DNA from: Natrinema sp. HArc-T2
Lineage (GTDB): Archaea; Halobacteriota; Halobacteria; Halobacteriales; Natrialbaceae
Reading direction: 5' to 3'
Assembly (NCBI RefSeq): GCF_041821085.1
Contig: NZ_JBGUAZ010000001.1
Coordinates: 372,001 to 436,000, forward strand
DNA: 64,000 nt
Below, one piece after another: positions 24,198 to 35,479 of this stretch. The notes beneath the pieces are model-generated. The model made no database searches and was not told the origin of the DNA. It saw only the letters and a program-made list of their open reading frames with translations. Made by a program: the position numbers and the translations under genes. Positions within the stretch are counted from its first letter, which is position 1; every line of letters starts with the position of its first letter.

Positions 24198-25110
24198 ACG
24201 ACGAGCCTTCTTAGGGGCAGGTGCAACTGGGATTGCTGCGGCCATTGCGGGCTGTCTGAACAGCAGGAACGACAGCAGCGAGGCGTCGATCGCTGGAGCG
24301 GAACTCGCGCTTGCGACGACCACGAGTACGTACGATACGGGACTGCTCGACGAGATCAACGCTGCGTTTCAGGAGCGGTTCGGGGTGCAGGTCGCGGCAA
24401 ACGCACAAGGGACGGGGCAAGCGATCCAGTCCGCCCGCGACGGAAACGCCGACGTGATCCTCGTCCACGCACGCTCACAAGAGGACGAGTTCATGCGGGA
24501 TGGCTACGGGGTCAACCGGCGGGACCTGATGTTCAACGACTTCGTGGTCGTCGGGCCGAGCGACGATCCGGCAGGCGTGGGCGACACCGACCAGGCGACG
24601 ACCGCCTTCGAGGCTATCGCCGACGCACAAGCGACGTTTGCCTCCCGCGGCGACGACTCGGGGACGCACACGAAAGAACAAGTGATCTGGTCCGAAGCCG
24701 GCATCGAACCAAGCGGCGAGTGGTACCAGGAAACCGGCAGCGGCATGGGGAATACGTTGACTGTCGCGGACGAATCGAGCGCGTATACGCTCGCTGACCG
24801 GGGCACCTACCTCTCGATGCAGGATAACATCGACCTCGAGATCCTGCTTCAGGGCCCGATCGAGGGCGGACCGGAACTGCTCTCGAACCCCTACGGGATC
24901 ATGGCAGTCAACCCGGAGATCCACGACAACGTCAACTACCAGCTTGCGATGGCCTACATCGGATTCTTTACGAGTCCCGAGGGCCAGCAGCTCATCGGGG
25001 ACTACACCGCGAACGGCCAACAGCTGTTCTTCCCCGAGGCGCTGGCGGAGGACCCGGACTTCCAGCAGTACGTCCCCGAGGGATGGCAGCCGGATTCGGG
25101 CGGCGAGTGA
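24187..25110 (+). CDS. tupA: Tungstate/molybdate-type ABC transporter substrate-binding lipoprotein TupA
   Basis: A 307-residue extracellular binding protein. The N-terminus has a Tat twin-arginine-like RRRAFLG (residues 4-10) and a lipobox IAGC with C23, so it is exported folded and lipid-anchored. The mature part starts [19 protein letters not shown], the TupA/PBP signature for oxyanion binding; [12 protein letters not shown] is another TupA motif contributing ligand-binding Ser/Thr. [20 protein letters not shown] is also family-typical. It is first in tupABC, with a ModE-like gene downstream, so tungstate (or molybdate) is the likely cargo. Confidence 0.9.
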   Translation: MEYRRRAFLGAGATGIAAAIAGCLNSRNDSSEASIAGAELALATTTSTYDTGLLDEINAAFQERFGVQVAANAQGTGQAIQSARDGNADVILVHARSQEDEFMRDGYGVNRRDLMFNDFVVVGPSDDPAGVGDTDQATTAFEAIADAQATFASRGDDSGTHTKEQVIWSEAGIEPSGEWYQETGSGMGNTLTVADESSAYTLADRGTYLSMQDNIDLEILLQGPIEGGPELLSNPYGIMAVNPEIHDNVNYQLAMAYIGFFTSPEGQQLIGDYTANGQQLFFPEALAEDPDFQQYVPEGWQPDSGGE

Positions 25111-25153
25111 TCGCCGCGTTCACAGACCAGCCACACAGACGGAACACCAACTG

Positions 25154-25825
25154 ATGCCATTCGAGTTGATCGCCGAACCGAACTATCTCCGGAGTGTCAT
25201 TCGCGTCTCGCTGATGGTGAGTCTGACCGCCATCTTCGTGAGTACGCTGGTGAGCCTGCCGATCGCGTTCCTCATCGGCTTCGCCGACTTCCCCGGTAAG
25301 CGCCTCGTGACGGCGATCATCAATACGGGAATGGGCTTTCCAAGCGTCGCCGTTGGACTGCTCGTCCTGCTATTTATTTCGAGTGACGGCCCGCTCGGTT
25401 CGCTTGACCTCGTCTACACGCCGGAAGCGATGATCATCTCGCAGTGTATTCTCGCCGCGCCAGTGATTACGGGCGTCGCGCTCTCGGCAGTCGAGAGCGT
25501 CGACGACGCCGTTCGCGATGCGGCCTACGGCGTCGGCGGAACTCGGACCGACGTTGCCCTCATAACACTCAAAGAGGCACGCTACGGCGTTATAACCGGG
25601 ATCCTCGCCGGCTTCGGACGGGCGATCAGCGAAGTCGGGTCAGTCCTCATCGTCGGCGGGAACATCGCCTACGCCGACGGCACCTCGAAGACCCGAACCA
25701 TCACGACCGCGATCACGTTCGAGACGCGCCGAGGCGAGTTCGAGACGGCGCTGGCGCTCGGTGCCATCTTGATCGTCCTCGTCTTGCTCGTCAATGGAAT
25801 CGTCATGCGACTCGGTGGTCGATAA
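25154..25825 (+). CDS. tupB: Tungstate-type ABC transporter permease TupB
   Basis: A 223-residue inner permease with about five membrane helices. The EAA coupling loop is visible as [20 protein letters not shown] followed by [18 protein letters not shown]. The start [20 protein letters not shown] at 25154 is the only one consistent with family length; longer frames run into tupA. It lies 43 bases after tupA and 64 before tupC. It would form the membrane channel with TupC as energiser. Confidence 0.9.
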   Translation: MPFELIAEPNYLRSVIRVSLMVSLTAIFVSTLVSLPIAFLIGFADFPGKRLVTAIINTGMGFPSVAVGLLVLLFISSDGPLGSLDLVYTPEAMIISQCILAAPVITGVALSAVESVDDAVRDAAYGVGGTRTDVALITLKEARYGVITGILAGFGRAISEVGSVLIVGGNIAYADGTSKTRTITTAITFETRRGEFETALALGAILIVLVLLVNGIVMRLGGR

Positions 25826-25889
25826 CGATGGTAGACACGAACCCCGCCTCGAGACAGCCGCGGTCAACCGAACCGGGGGTGGCTAGCCG

Positions 25890-26693
25890 ATGAACCTCAC
25901 ACTCGATGGCGTCTCCTACGGCGTCGACGACACGGAGATCCTGAGAGACGTCTCGCTGGCCCTCGAGTCCGGCGAGATCGTGACGATCATCGGTCCCTCG
26001 GGAGCCGGCAAGACGACACTGTTACGGCTGGCTGCCCTGTTCGAGCGACCGACCGATGGCGCGATTCGCTACGACGGAACGGATCCGTGGGGGCTGTCGA
26101 GAGACGAGCGACTCGCAGTCCGGCGGCGAATCGCGATGGTCTTCCAACAGGCGAGTCTGTTCGATGCCCCGGTTGCGCGGAACGTCGATATCGGACGGCG
26201 GGTTCGGCGACCGTGGCTACGGCGGATTGGGGGCTTCCTCGAGCGACTCCTGCCGCGCCGATTCGACGACTCGCCGGCAGTCGACGAGCGGACGCTCGAG
26301 GCGCTCGAACTGGTCGGTCTCCGTGACGCGTGGGATCGCGACCCGGCGTCGCTGTCCGGTGGCGAGGCACAGCGGGTGTCGTTCGCACGTGCGCTCGCGG
26401 CGGAGCCCGAACTGTTGGTGCTCGACGAACCAACCTCGGATCTCGACCCGCGGAACACGGCGATCCTCGAGCGGGCGATCGAACGCGCACGCGAGCGCAA
26501 CCATGGCGTCTTGCTCGCGACCCACGACATGCATCAGGCCGAGCGGATCTCGGATCGCGTCGCCTTCTTGCTCGAGGGCGAACTGGTCGAGGTCGGCCCG
26601 CCGGATCGGGTCCTCAAGAACCCACAGGACGAACGAACCGCTCGGTTCGTTCGCGGCGATCTCCTGTACGATGACAACGAACTTTTCGCCTGA
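25890..26693 (+). CDS. tupC: Tungstate-type ABC transporter ATP-binding protein TupC
   Basis: A 267-residue ABC ATPase. Walker A GPSGAGKTT is at residues 35-43, followed by a Q-loop VFQQASLFDAPV, signature LSGGEAQRVSFARAL, Walker B LLVLDEPTSDLD and the H-loop ATHDMHQ. An insertion of about 20 residues (RRVRRPWLRRIGGFLERLLP) between Q-loop and signature is basic and unusual for such a short ATPase. No TOBE domain is attached; that function seems to be in the next gene. The ATG overlaps the stop of a 21-codon ORF in front (ATGA), which is probably just spacer. Confidence 0.9.
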   Translation: MNLTLDGVSYGVDDTEILRDVSLALESGEIVTIIGPSGAGKTTLLRLAALFERPTDGAIRYDGTDPWGLSRDERLAVRRRIAMVFQQASLFDAPVARNVDIGRRVRRPWLRRIGGFLERLLPRRFDDSPAVDERTLEALELVGLRDAWDRDPASLSGGEAQRVSFARALAAEPELLVLDEPTSDLDPRNTAILERAIERARERNHGVLLATHDMHQAERISDRVAFLLEGELVEVGPPDRVLKNPQDERTARFVRGDLLYDDNELFA

Positions 26694-26733
26694 TCTCGAA
26701 GGGACACTACCGGAGTAGTCGCCGACTGCAATC

Positions 26734-27480
26734 ATGGAAAAGGAATTCGACCCCTATCTGCGGATCGACGATGTGACAGTCGACCGCAGCGATGTCGCGA
26801 TGTTACGTGCGATCGACGACTGTGGCTCGCTGTCCGGCGCGGCCGAGGCCCTCGAGCGTTCCTATCCCCGCCTCCAGCAGCGGGTCGTGACGCTTGAGGA
26901 GTCGATCGGCCCGCTGGTCGAGCGGACCCGCGGGGGAGCCGACGGCGGCGGGAGTTCGCTGACGGAGACGGCACGAGAGCTGTTGGCACGATTCGATCGG
27001 CTGGTCGCGGCGTACGAGGGCGTTACACGCGTCGACGAAACGGTCCTGTCGGGACCAGTCGTCGATCGCGACGGCGAACTCGGGACCGTCGAGACGCCGG
27101 TCGGTGAGGTGTTGGCGGTCGTTCCGACCGACGTCGAAAGCGCAGCGGTGACGATCCGCTCCGACGCGGTCAGCCTGCACGCACCGAGCGACGTACCACG
27201 GGCCGAGGGCACCAGCGTCCGCAACCGGTTTTCGGGAACTGTCGCATGGCTCGACGCTGGTGACGCCATCGCGCGCGTGGGACTCGAACTTGAGGCCGAG
27301 CGCGATGCGGACGGCGACGAGCCGACCGCGCTCGTGGCGCTCGTTACCCGCCGCAGCGTCGAGACGCTGGGCCTCGAGCCCGGTCGATCGATCGTCGCCT
27401 CGGTGAAGGCGACGGCAGCGCGGGGCATCTCACGGGACGAGCAGGACGGCGCTGCGACTGGAGCGCGCACTGGGAACTGA
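26734..27480 (+). CDS. ModE-like regulator with winged helix and TOBE domain
   Basis: A 248-residue protein. Residues about 15-100 form a LysR/ModE-type winged helix (VAMLRAIDDCGSLSGAAEAL, SYPRLQQRVVTLEE). Residues about 165-235 form a TOBE/Mop-like domain (GTSVRNRFSGTVAWLDAGD, then LVTRRSVETLGLEPG) that would bind molybdate or tungstate. In bacteria ModE represses uptake genes when oxyanion is plentiful; here the gene follows tupC by 40 bases, so feedback on tupABC is expected. A short Gly-rich insert interrupts the wing. Confidence 0.87.
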   Translation: MEKEFDPYLRIDDVTVDRSDVAMLRAIDDCGSLSGAAEALERSYPRLQQRVVTLEESIGPLVERTRGGADGGGSSLTETARELLARFDRLVAAYEGVTRVDETVLSGPVVDRDGELGTVETPVGEVLAVVPTDVESAAVTIRSDAVSLHAPSDVPRAEGTSVRNRFSGTVAWLDAGDAIARVGLELEAERDADGDEPTALVALVTRRSVETLGLEPGRSIVASVKATAARGISRDEQDGAATGARTGN

Positions 27481-27593
27481 CTGGGCTGTCGGAGCCGTCG
27501 CTGTCTTTCGTCGGGTTCGCTGCCGGCTCGAGCAGTCGTGCGATATCCGGTCGGAGCCACAGGCCTTTCTCGCGGCGGCATCTATTGGCACGC

Positions 27594-28043
27594 ATGTACG
27601 ATTCGATTCTGGTCGCGACCGACGGCAGCGAGACGGCGACGACCGCGATCGACCACGCGGTCGAACTCGCAGCGCGGTTCGACGCGTCGCTGTACGGCAT
27701 CGCCGTCGCTGACGATCGGACCGACTACGACACGGGCATCGTCGATCCCGACGAGGCCATGCAACACCTTCGCGAGCGGGCCGCAGACTGGCTCGAGACG
27801 GTCGAATCGAAAGCGACCGATGCCGATGTTGCCGTCGAGACGACGGTGCGGACCGGCGTCCCCCACGAAGAAATCCTCGCGTATGCCGCCGAGACTGACA
27901 GCGACGTAATCGTCGTCGGTGCTCGGGGTCGCTCGTCGCTCAAGGGTGCCCTGCTCGGCAGCACCATCGACAGGGTCGTTCGAGTCGCCGACCGGACGGT
28001 CCTGGTCGTCGGGGACGATGCTGACGACGACCAGACGGGATGA
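27594..28043 (+). CDS. Universal stress protein UspA family
   Basis: A 149-residue single-domain Usp. It starts MYDSILVATDGSETATTAID; the ATP-binding consensus G-x2-G-x9-G-(S/T) is recognisable as GARGRSSLKGALLGSTIDRV near the C-terminus, so it is of the ATP-binding class. An ATG three codons upstream (27585) is possible, but the family starts at MYD. It is followed 50 bases later by another Usp-like gene. The cellular role, probably stress or energy-state signalling, is not specific. Confidence 0.88.
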   Translation: MYDSILVATDGSETATTAIDHAVELAARFDASLYGIAVADDRTDYDTGIVDPDEAMQHLRERAADWLETVESKATDADVAVETTVRTGVPHEEILAYAAETDSDVIVVGARGRSSLKGALLGSTIDRVVRVADRTVLVVGDDADDDQTG

Positions 28044-28062
28044 GTACCGCCGGAGGGCGAAC

Positions 28063-28068
28063 ATTTAC
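28063..28068 (+). promoter_or_regulatory. TATA element of the second Usp gene
   Basis: ATTTAC at 28063-28068 lies 26-31 bases before the ATG at 28094, the normal spacing for a leaderless haloarchaeal promoter. It suggests this Usp gene can be transcribed apart from its neighbour. Confidence 0.45.
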
Positions 28069-28093
28069 GTCCGCTGTCGTATGACATACCCCT

Positions 28094-28594
28094 ATGTCAT
28101 TGCTCGTTCCCTTCGACGGGTCGGAGTTGGCCATGAACGCACTCGAGCGCGCCTCCACGTTCGGTGATCTCCTCGACAAGGAAGTCGTCGCCCTGACGGT
28201 CATTCCCGACGATGAGGACTACGCACGGGATCGGGGCTGGATCACGCAGGGCGAACCGTTCGATCCGGAGGCGATCGCCGCGGGTATGCAGACCCGCGCC
28301 AAAGAGGTCGCACCGGAAGTGACCGTCCGGTCCGAGCGAGTCAGTTCCGACGAGCCGACCGCGACGTCGACGACGAACGTCGTCCGCGAGATCCGGCGGG
28401 TCGCCGGCGACCTCGAGGCGTCGGTCGTCTTCATCGGCTCGGAGAACGCGGGCTCGGTCATCGCACCCCAGTCGAGCGTCGGCAGTCCGGTCGCAAACGA
28501 CCAGCGGTACGATGTCTACGTCGTTCGTGAACCCGGTGAGGATTCCGATCCAGGGGATTTCGCTGATATCGATTCAACGCAGGACGAATTCTGA
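28094..28594 (+). CDS. Divergent universal stress protein family member
   Basis: A 166-residue Usp-fold protein beginning MSLLVPFDGSELAMNALERA. It keeps the N-terminal strand and FDGS loop, but the C-terminal glycine-rich nucleotide motif is degraded (FIGSENAGSVIAPQSSVGSP), so it may not bind ATP in the usual way. The tail is acidic. Its position, upstream of acetyl-CoA synthetase genes and next to another Usp, suggests membership in an acetate/energy-stress neighbourhood. Confidence 0.82.
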   Translation: MSLLVPFDGSELAMNALERASTFGDLLDKEVVALTVIPDDEDYARDRGWITQGEPFDPEAIAAGMQTRAKEVAPEVTVRSERVSSDEPTATSTTNVVREIRRVAGDLEASVVFIGSENAGSVIAPQSSVGSPVANDQRYDVYVVREPGEDSDPGDFADIDSTQDEF

Positions 28595-28725
28595 GCGCGG
28601 CCCGAACTGGGGGTTGATCGGCACCCGTCTTGCTGTCAGACGGTCTGCTGTCACGAGTTCCCGGTGAGACCGCAGAGCAGTCGTGGTTGCAGTGGGACAG
28701 CAGCCCGTATCACCGTCCGCTAGTC

Positions 28726-28747
28726 CAGAGGAACGTTTATTCCTCTG
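28726..28747. promoter_or_regulatory. 22-bp perfect palindrome centred on the TATA box of the first acetyl-CoA synthetase gene
   Basis: CAGAGGAA-CGTTTA-TTCCTCTG is a perfect 8-6-8 inverted repeat. Its central CGTTTAT is the only TATA-like sequence at the right distance (24-45 bases) before the ATG at 28771. A protein bound here would block or recruit the transcription machinery directly. No equivalent is seen before the second synthetase gene. Confidence 0.55.
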
Positions 28748-28770
28748 ACCGACCACGTTTCGAACGATAC

Positions 28771-30762
28771 ATGGTCGAACGAAATGGGCGGAGCCAGGAA
28801 ACGACTCCATCGTCGGGCTCCACCCACAGCCCATCCGACTCGTTCGTCGAGCAGGCGAACGTCGCGGATCCAGCGATCCACGAGCGTTTCGAGACGAACT
28901 GGCCGGATTGCTGGACGCGTGCGGCGGATCTCCTTTCGTGGGACGAGCCCTACGACACCGTCCTCGAGGACGACGATGCTCCGTTCTACCGCTGGTTTGC
29001 CGATGGGCGATTGAACGCCGCCTACAACTGTCTGGACCGCCATCTCGAGTCGGGTCGGAAAAACCACGCTGCGATTCGCTGGGAGGGCAAGCAGGGCGAA
29101 CGCCGGACCTACACCTATCAGGATCTCTACGTCGAAGTCAACGAGTTCGCGGCGGCCCTGCGAGACCTCGGCGTCGAAGAGAACGACGTCGTGACGATCT
29201 ATCTGCCGATGATCCCCGAACTGCCGATCGCGATGTTGGCCTGTGCTCGCATCGGTGCGCCCCACAGCGTCGTCTTCGCCGGCCTCTCTGCGGATGCGCT
29301 CGCAACGCGGATGGACGCCGCAAACAGCGAGTTCCTGATCACCTGCGATGGGTACTACCGGCGTGGCGACGCCTTCAACCAGAAGAGCAAAGCGGATAAC
29401 GCTCGCATCGGCCTCGAGCAGGACGTCCGGACGGTCGTCGTCGACCGCCTCGGCGACGATATGCCACACGTTCTCGGCGACGACGAGTGGGACTACCACG
29501 AGCTATGTGACGAGTTCGCAGGCGAGACGGTCGAGCCGGTGTCACGCAACGCCGAGGATATGCTGTTTTTGATGTATACGTCGGGGACGACCGGTCAGCC
29601 GAAGGGTGTTGTTCACTCGACGGGCGGTTATCTCGCCCACGTTGCGTGGACGAGCCACGCCGTCCTCGATATCAAACCCGAGGATACCTACTGGTGTGCG
29701 GCCGACATCGGCTGGATCACGGGCCACTCCTATATCGTCTACGGGCCGCTCGCGCTTGGTACCACGTCGGTCATGTACGAAGGGACACCCGACTATCCCG
29801 ACCGGGATCGACTCTGGGAGATCGTCGATCGCAATGCCGTCGACGTCTTCTACACCGCGCCGACGGCGGTCCGTGCGTTCATGAAGTGGGGGTCTGACTA
29901 TCCGAATCGGCACGATCTCTCCTCACTCCGGCTGCTTGGTACCGTCGGCGAACCGATCAGTCCACGTCCCTGGAACTGGTATCGCGAACATATCGGCGGC
30001 GGCGATTGTCCGGTCGTCGATACGTGGTGGCAGACCGAGACCGGCGCCGTGACGGTCTCGACGCTGCCGGGCGTCGACGAGATGAAACCCGGCTCCGCCG
30101 GGCCGCCGCTGCCGGGCATCGACGCTCGCGTGATCGACTCCCAGGGTAACGAGGTCGAACCCGGCGAAGCCGGCTATCTCACGCTCGCTCGACCGTGGCC
30201 GGGAATGGCCCGGACGCTGTACGACGGCGACGAGCGGTTCGTTACCGAGTACTGGCGGCGTTTTTCCGACCCCGACGCCGACGAGTGGCGCTACTTCAGC
30301 GGCGACACGGCCCGGATCGACGAGGACGGCTACATCACCGTCCTCGGTCGAGTCGACGACGTCATCAACGTCTCCGGCCACCGGCTGGGCACGATGGAGA
30401 TCGAGGGCGCGATCGCCGACGTCGACGGCGTCGCCGAGGCTGCCGTTGTGGGCCGCTCGAACGAGACCGGCAACACCGAGGTCTACGCGTACGTCAGCAC
30501 CGAACGCGAACGCGAGCCGGATGCGAGCATCCGCACCGCCATCCTCGAGAGCATCGAGTCGGCGATCGGACCGATCGCCCGCCCTGCCGAGGTGATCTTC
30601 ACGCCGGAACTGCCAAAGACCCGCTCGGGCAAGATCATGCGCCGTTTGCTCGAGGACGTCGCCAACGGCGAGGAACTCGGGGATACGAGCGCGCTCCGCA
30701 ACCCCGAGATCGTCGGTGAGATTCAGGCCGAAGTCGGCGACGGCAGCCAACCCGGCCAGTGA
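28771..30762 (+). CDS. acs: Acetyl-CoA synthetase (acetate--CoA ligase, AMP-forming), first copy
   Basis: A 663-residue ANL-superfamily enzyme that activates acetate to acetyl-CoA through acetyl-AMP. The adenylation motif MYTSGTTGQPKGVVHSTGGY, the TWWQTETGA motif and the C-terminal PKTRSGKIMRR with its catalytic Lys are all present. The N-terminal ACAS domain (SFVEQANVADPAIHERFETN) matches Acs, not propionyl or medium-chain ligases. The ATG at 28771 fits the TATA spacing; longer frames add an unrelated tail. It is closely similar to the second copy at 33.4 kb, so the two are paralogues flanking a Bat-type regulator. Confidence 0.93.
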   Translation: MVERNGRSQETTPSSGSTHSPSDSFVEQANVADPAIHERFETNWPDCWTRAADLLSWDEPYDTVLEDDDAPFYRWFADGRLNAAYNCLDRHLESGRKNHAAIRWEGKQGERRTYTYQDLYVEVNEFAAALRDLGVEENDVVTIYLPMIPELPIAMLACARIGAPHSVVFAGLSADALATRMDAANSEFLITCDGYYRRGDAFNQKSKADNARIGLEQDVRTVVVDRLGDDMPHVLGDDEWDYHELCDEFAGETVEPVSRNAEDMLFLMYTSGTTGQPKGVVHSTGGYLAHVAWTSHAVLDIKPEDTYWCAADIGWITGHSYIVYGPLALGTTSVMYEGTPDYPDRDRLWEIVDRNAVDVFYTAPTAVRAFMKWGSDYPNRHDLSSLRLLGTVGEPISPRPWNWYREHIGGGDCPVVDTWWQTETGAVTVSTLPGVDEMKPGSAGPPLPGIDARVIDSQGNEVEPGEAGYLTLARPWPGMARTLYDGDERFVTEYWRRFSDPDADEWRYFSGDTARIDEDGYITVLGRVDDVINVSGHRLGTMEIEGAIADVDGVAEAAVVGRSNETGNTEVYAYVSTEREREPDASIRTAILESIESAIGPIARPAEVIFTPELPKTRSGKIMRRLLEDVANGEELGDTSALRNPEIVGEIQAEVGDGSQPGQ

Positions 30763-30887
30763 CGTTTCGCAAATTCAGATAGTCCGAAACTAAACCTCAT
30801 CTCGTTTTCCGATCGGTCCTGTGAAAACCTTGCGAACGGCGGTAATAGGCGATACAATTATGTTCGCGAAACCAAAAGGAGCGAACC

Positions 30888-33104
30888 ATGAGCCTCGAGC
30901 AGGGTGTGGGGGCAGTACTCAGACGCCAGGAGTACGAGTCGCTTCTCGACGCTGCCGAGACCTACCGCGAGGCGCTGGTACTCCGTCTCTGTGCCGATGT
31001 CGGCCTCCGGCCAGCAGAACTCACGCGGCTCACGATCGACGACATCGAGCAGGTGCGGATCGATCCGCCACGGTATCTGGTTCGAGTCCCGTCCGAGGAT
31101 GGTGACCGGAACCGAACTGCGTACCTGCCGACGCGTGTCGAACGTGAACTCCGGCGATACGCCCGGAGCAACGGCCTTTCGACCGATGACCGGATCTTTT
31201 CGGTGACGCCGCGTCGACTCCAGATGCTCGTCTCCGACGTCGCCGACCGGGCGAGCGACCTCTTTCACGACCCCAGCCTCGCCGAGGTCTCGACGAGCGA
31301 TCTCCGGCAGTACTTCGCCCACACCGCGCTGGTTGAACACGACGTCAACCCCCGTGTCGTCAAGACTGCGGGCGGCTGGCGCAGTTTCGAAGCCCTCGAG
31401 TCCTATCTGCCCGAGCCGACCGATACCGAAATCGTCGACGCCTTCGACGCCGTCGAGCGACCGTCGGGCCCCGGACACGACCGAGCCGGCGACCAATCGA
31501 GCCCGGTGATCGGCGACGACAGCGTCATTCGCCTCTTGCTGGCGGCAAGTGATCGGTACGCGTTGCTCCGGCTCGATTCGGATGGCTACGTCGAGCGCTG
31601 GAACCGCAGTGCAGCGGCCATGTTCGGGTATCGGGCCGGCGAGATCGTCGGCACGCACGTCTCGACGTTCTATCCCGACGCCGCCGTCGAAAACGGTGCG
31701 CCCGAGCGAGCACTATCGACGGCCATCGAGGAATCGGGCACGGAAACCGAAGGCTGGCGCGTCCACAAGGACGGGTCACAGTTTCGGGCGACCGAGGTGA
31801 TCTCGCCGCTGCGGGACGATCAGGGCCGCCACCGTGGGTTTGCCGTCTTCGTCCGCGACGTCACAGTCGCCCACGAGGAACTGGCGACCGCCCGCAAGCA
31901 GCGGAACGAACTCGATCGGCTGTACGCGGTCGCCCGCCGACATCGGGACGTTACGCACGCGTTACTAGATGCAACAGATCACGAAGAGATCGAAACGTCG
32001 ACGTGCACCGCGCTCACCGACGGCGCTGCCTACGAGTTTGCATGGATCGATCGCGCGACGATGTCGAATCACCGTCGAGAGTGGCGTGCGTCCAGCGGGA
32101 TCGAACCCGACGCGGTCGAGCACGTGCTCCCCGAGGAGTGGGACAACGAGCCGACCGCCGAGTTCGAGCACGCGGATTCGGCGAGATCGGCCCACGCTGG
32201 AGACCGGACTGTCCTCGTCGCAACCGACGTGACGGCATCGCTCGAGGACGAGACGTTCGAGGGTGCCGTCGCGCGAGTCCCGCTTGCCTACGGCGATACC
32301 GTCTACGGGCTGCTCTCGGTCGCGACCGATCGCCCAGGGGCGTTCGACGACGACGAGCGGGCGTGGCTCTCGACGATCGGTCGGCAGATCGGCTACGCGA
32401 TCGCCGCCATCCGTCGGCGAAACCTCCTGTTGTCCGACCGCGTGACGGAACTCGAGGTCGCCTGTCGCGACGAGCGGTCGTTTTTCGTCGCCGCGTCACA
32501 ACAGCTCGATTGTCGCTTCGAGCTCGACTCGCTGGTCCCGATCGACGAATCGACCCAGCTCTACTACGTCCGCCTCGAGGGGGCGTCACCGGCTGCTGTC
32601 TTCGAACTCGCCGAAGACGACCCGGGAATCGAGGACTGTCGGCTGATCGAAACCGATGAGGACGGCTGGCGCGTCGAGTTCGTCATTGACGGCTCCTGTC
32701 CCATCGTCACGCTGACGGAGTACGGCGTCACCGTCCGCGAGGCGGTCTTCGAGGACGGCACGGGGACGGTCACCGGTGATTGTGCAGTCGACGCGGACAT
32801 TCGAACCATCGTCGACGGCCTTCGATCCGCGTTTCCGGACTCCGAACTGGTCGGGAAACGCGAGACCGAACGGGCTGTCCAGACCGCTCGCGAGTTCCGG
32901 GAAGGGCTCGAGGACCGCCTGACGGATCGTCAAGAGGCAGCCCTTCGAGCGGCGTATTTCGGTGGGTACTACGACTGGCCCAGAGAGAGCACGGCAGAGG
33001 AGGTCGCGGATGCGATGGGTGTCTCCTCACCGACGCTGCACAATCACTTACGAAAGGGTCAACACGAGTTGCTTCGGACGTTCTTAGACGATCCGGACGG
33101 CTAG
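30888..33104 (+). CDS. Bat-type regulator: tyrosine-recombinase-like domain + PAS + GAF + HTH_10
   Basis: A 738-residue four-domain regulator. Residues 1-185 resemble a tyrosine recombinase (GLRPAELTRLTIDDI holding the first Arg; SDLRQYFAHTALVEHDVN; GGWRSFEALESYLPEP with Trp and candidate Tyr). The HxxR His is replaced by Ser, so recombination is doubtful. Residues about 205-325 are a PAS sensor (DSDGYVERWNRSAAAMFGY). Residues about 335-510 are GAF/linker. The C-terminus is the bacterio-opsin activator module ending in HTH_10 (LTDRQEAALRAAYFGGYYDW, then MGVSSPTLHNHLRKGQHELL). Position between two acs genes suggests control of acetate activation; that is inference. Confidence 0.88.
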   Translation: MSLEQGVGAVLRRQEYESLLDAAETYREALVLRLCADVGLRPAELTRLTIDDIEQVRIDPPRYLVRVPSEDGDRNRTAYLPTRVERELRRYARSNGLSTDDRIFSVTPRRLQMLVSDVADRASDLFHDPSLAEVSTSDLRQYFAHTALVEHDVNPRVVKTAGGWRSFEALESYLPEPTDTEIVDAFDAVERPSGPGHDRAGDQSSPVIGDDSVIRLLLAASDRYALLRLDSDGYVERWNRSAAAMFGYRAGEIVGTHVSTFYPDAAVENGAPERALSTAIEESGTETEGWRVHKDGSQFRATEVISPLRDDQGRHRGFAVFVRDVTVAHEELATARKQRNELDRLYAVARRHRDVTHALLDATDHEEIETSTCTALTDGAAYEFAWIDRATMSNHRREWRASSGIEPDAVEHVLPEEWDNEPTAEFEHADSARSAHAGDRTVLVATDVTASLEDETFEGAVARVPLAYGDTVYGLLSVATDRPGAFDDDERAWLSTIGRQIGYAIAAIRRRNLLLSDRVTELEVACRDERSFFVAASQQLDCRFELDSLVPIDESTQLYYVRLEGASPAAVFELAEDDPGIEDCRLIETDEDGWRVEFVIDGSCPIVTLTEYGVTVREAVFEDGTGTVTGDCAVDADIRTIVDGLRSAFPDSELVGKRETERAVQTAREFREGLEDRLTDRQEAALRAAYFGGYYDWPRESTAEEVADAMGVSSPTLHNHLRKGQHELLRTFLDDPDG

Positions 33105-33448
33105 CTGGCCGTTGACGAGCCACTGCCCGTGGTTCGAGCTCGCGCTGTAATGCGAGAGGGGATGCTGGGGTGGCGCTTCCCGGTCGATTTGAGACTAAGT
33201 CTCTAGATCCAGCGTTCGATTTGGCGCCACTGACGCTCGATTCGGTACCGATTGGCACGCACGAGCTGGCGTCTCCACCCAGAGTAGCTCGTCGCACCTC
33301 CGATTTCACCCCGTTTTTCGGGTGGGCGAGCTGCCTATCACCCCCTAATATAGTCAATATTCCCTATGTCACCCCGCGAGTATCGGGTCGATTTTGCACA
33401 ACTAGAGGCCGCCTTTACTATGGTAGTCGATAATTGACTGGGTGTACC
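33105..33448. other. 344-bp intergenic region rich in hairpins before the second acs
   Basis: No credible gene. GTGGCGC (33170-33176) pairs with GCGCCAC (33224-33230) and encloses the 6-1-6 palindrome GAGACT-A-AGTCTC (33191-33203), making a nested cruciform-like structure. Further on, CACCC...GGGTG flanks CGTTTTTC, like a small terminator hairpin, and there is an AT-rich stretch (CCCCCTAATATAGTCAATAT). CCTTTACTATGG about 32 bases before the acs ATG is the likely promoter. AGTCGAT-A-ATTGACT just after it is a 6-of-7 palindrome. Confidence 0.5.
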
Positions 33449-35425
<1,977 letters not shown>

Positions 35426-35479
35426 CCACCCATATCTTTTTAAGGTAACAAACAAGTCACTAACACGATTCGTCATAAT

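Noticed and set aside
25828-25893. 21-codon ORF between tupB and tupC
   Set aside because: Overlaps the tupC start as ATGA and could be a coupling peptide, but the sequence is low-information and no conservation can be judged here.
30888-31440. Integrase-like sequence as sign of a provirus or integrative element
   Set aside because: It is the N-terminal domain of a regulator with PAS/GAF/HTH_10 domains and lacks the HxxR His; no attachment repeats or tRNA lie nearby.
33170-33433. 87-codon open frame before the second acs
   Set aside because: Spans the hairpin and promoter region, has no conserved look and ends next to the acs promoter.
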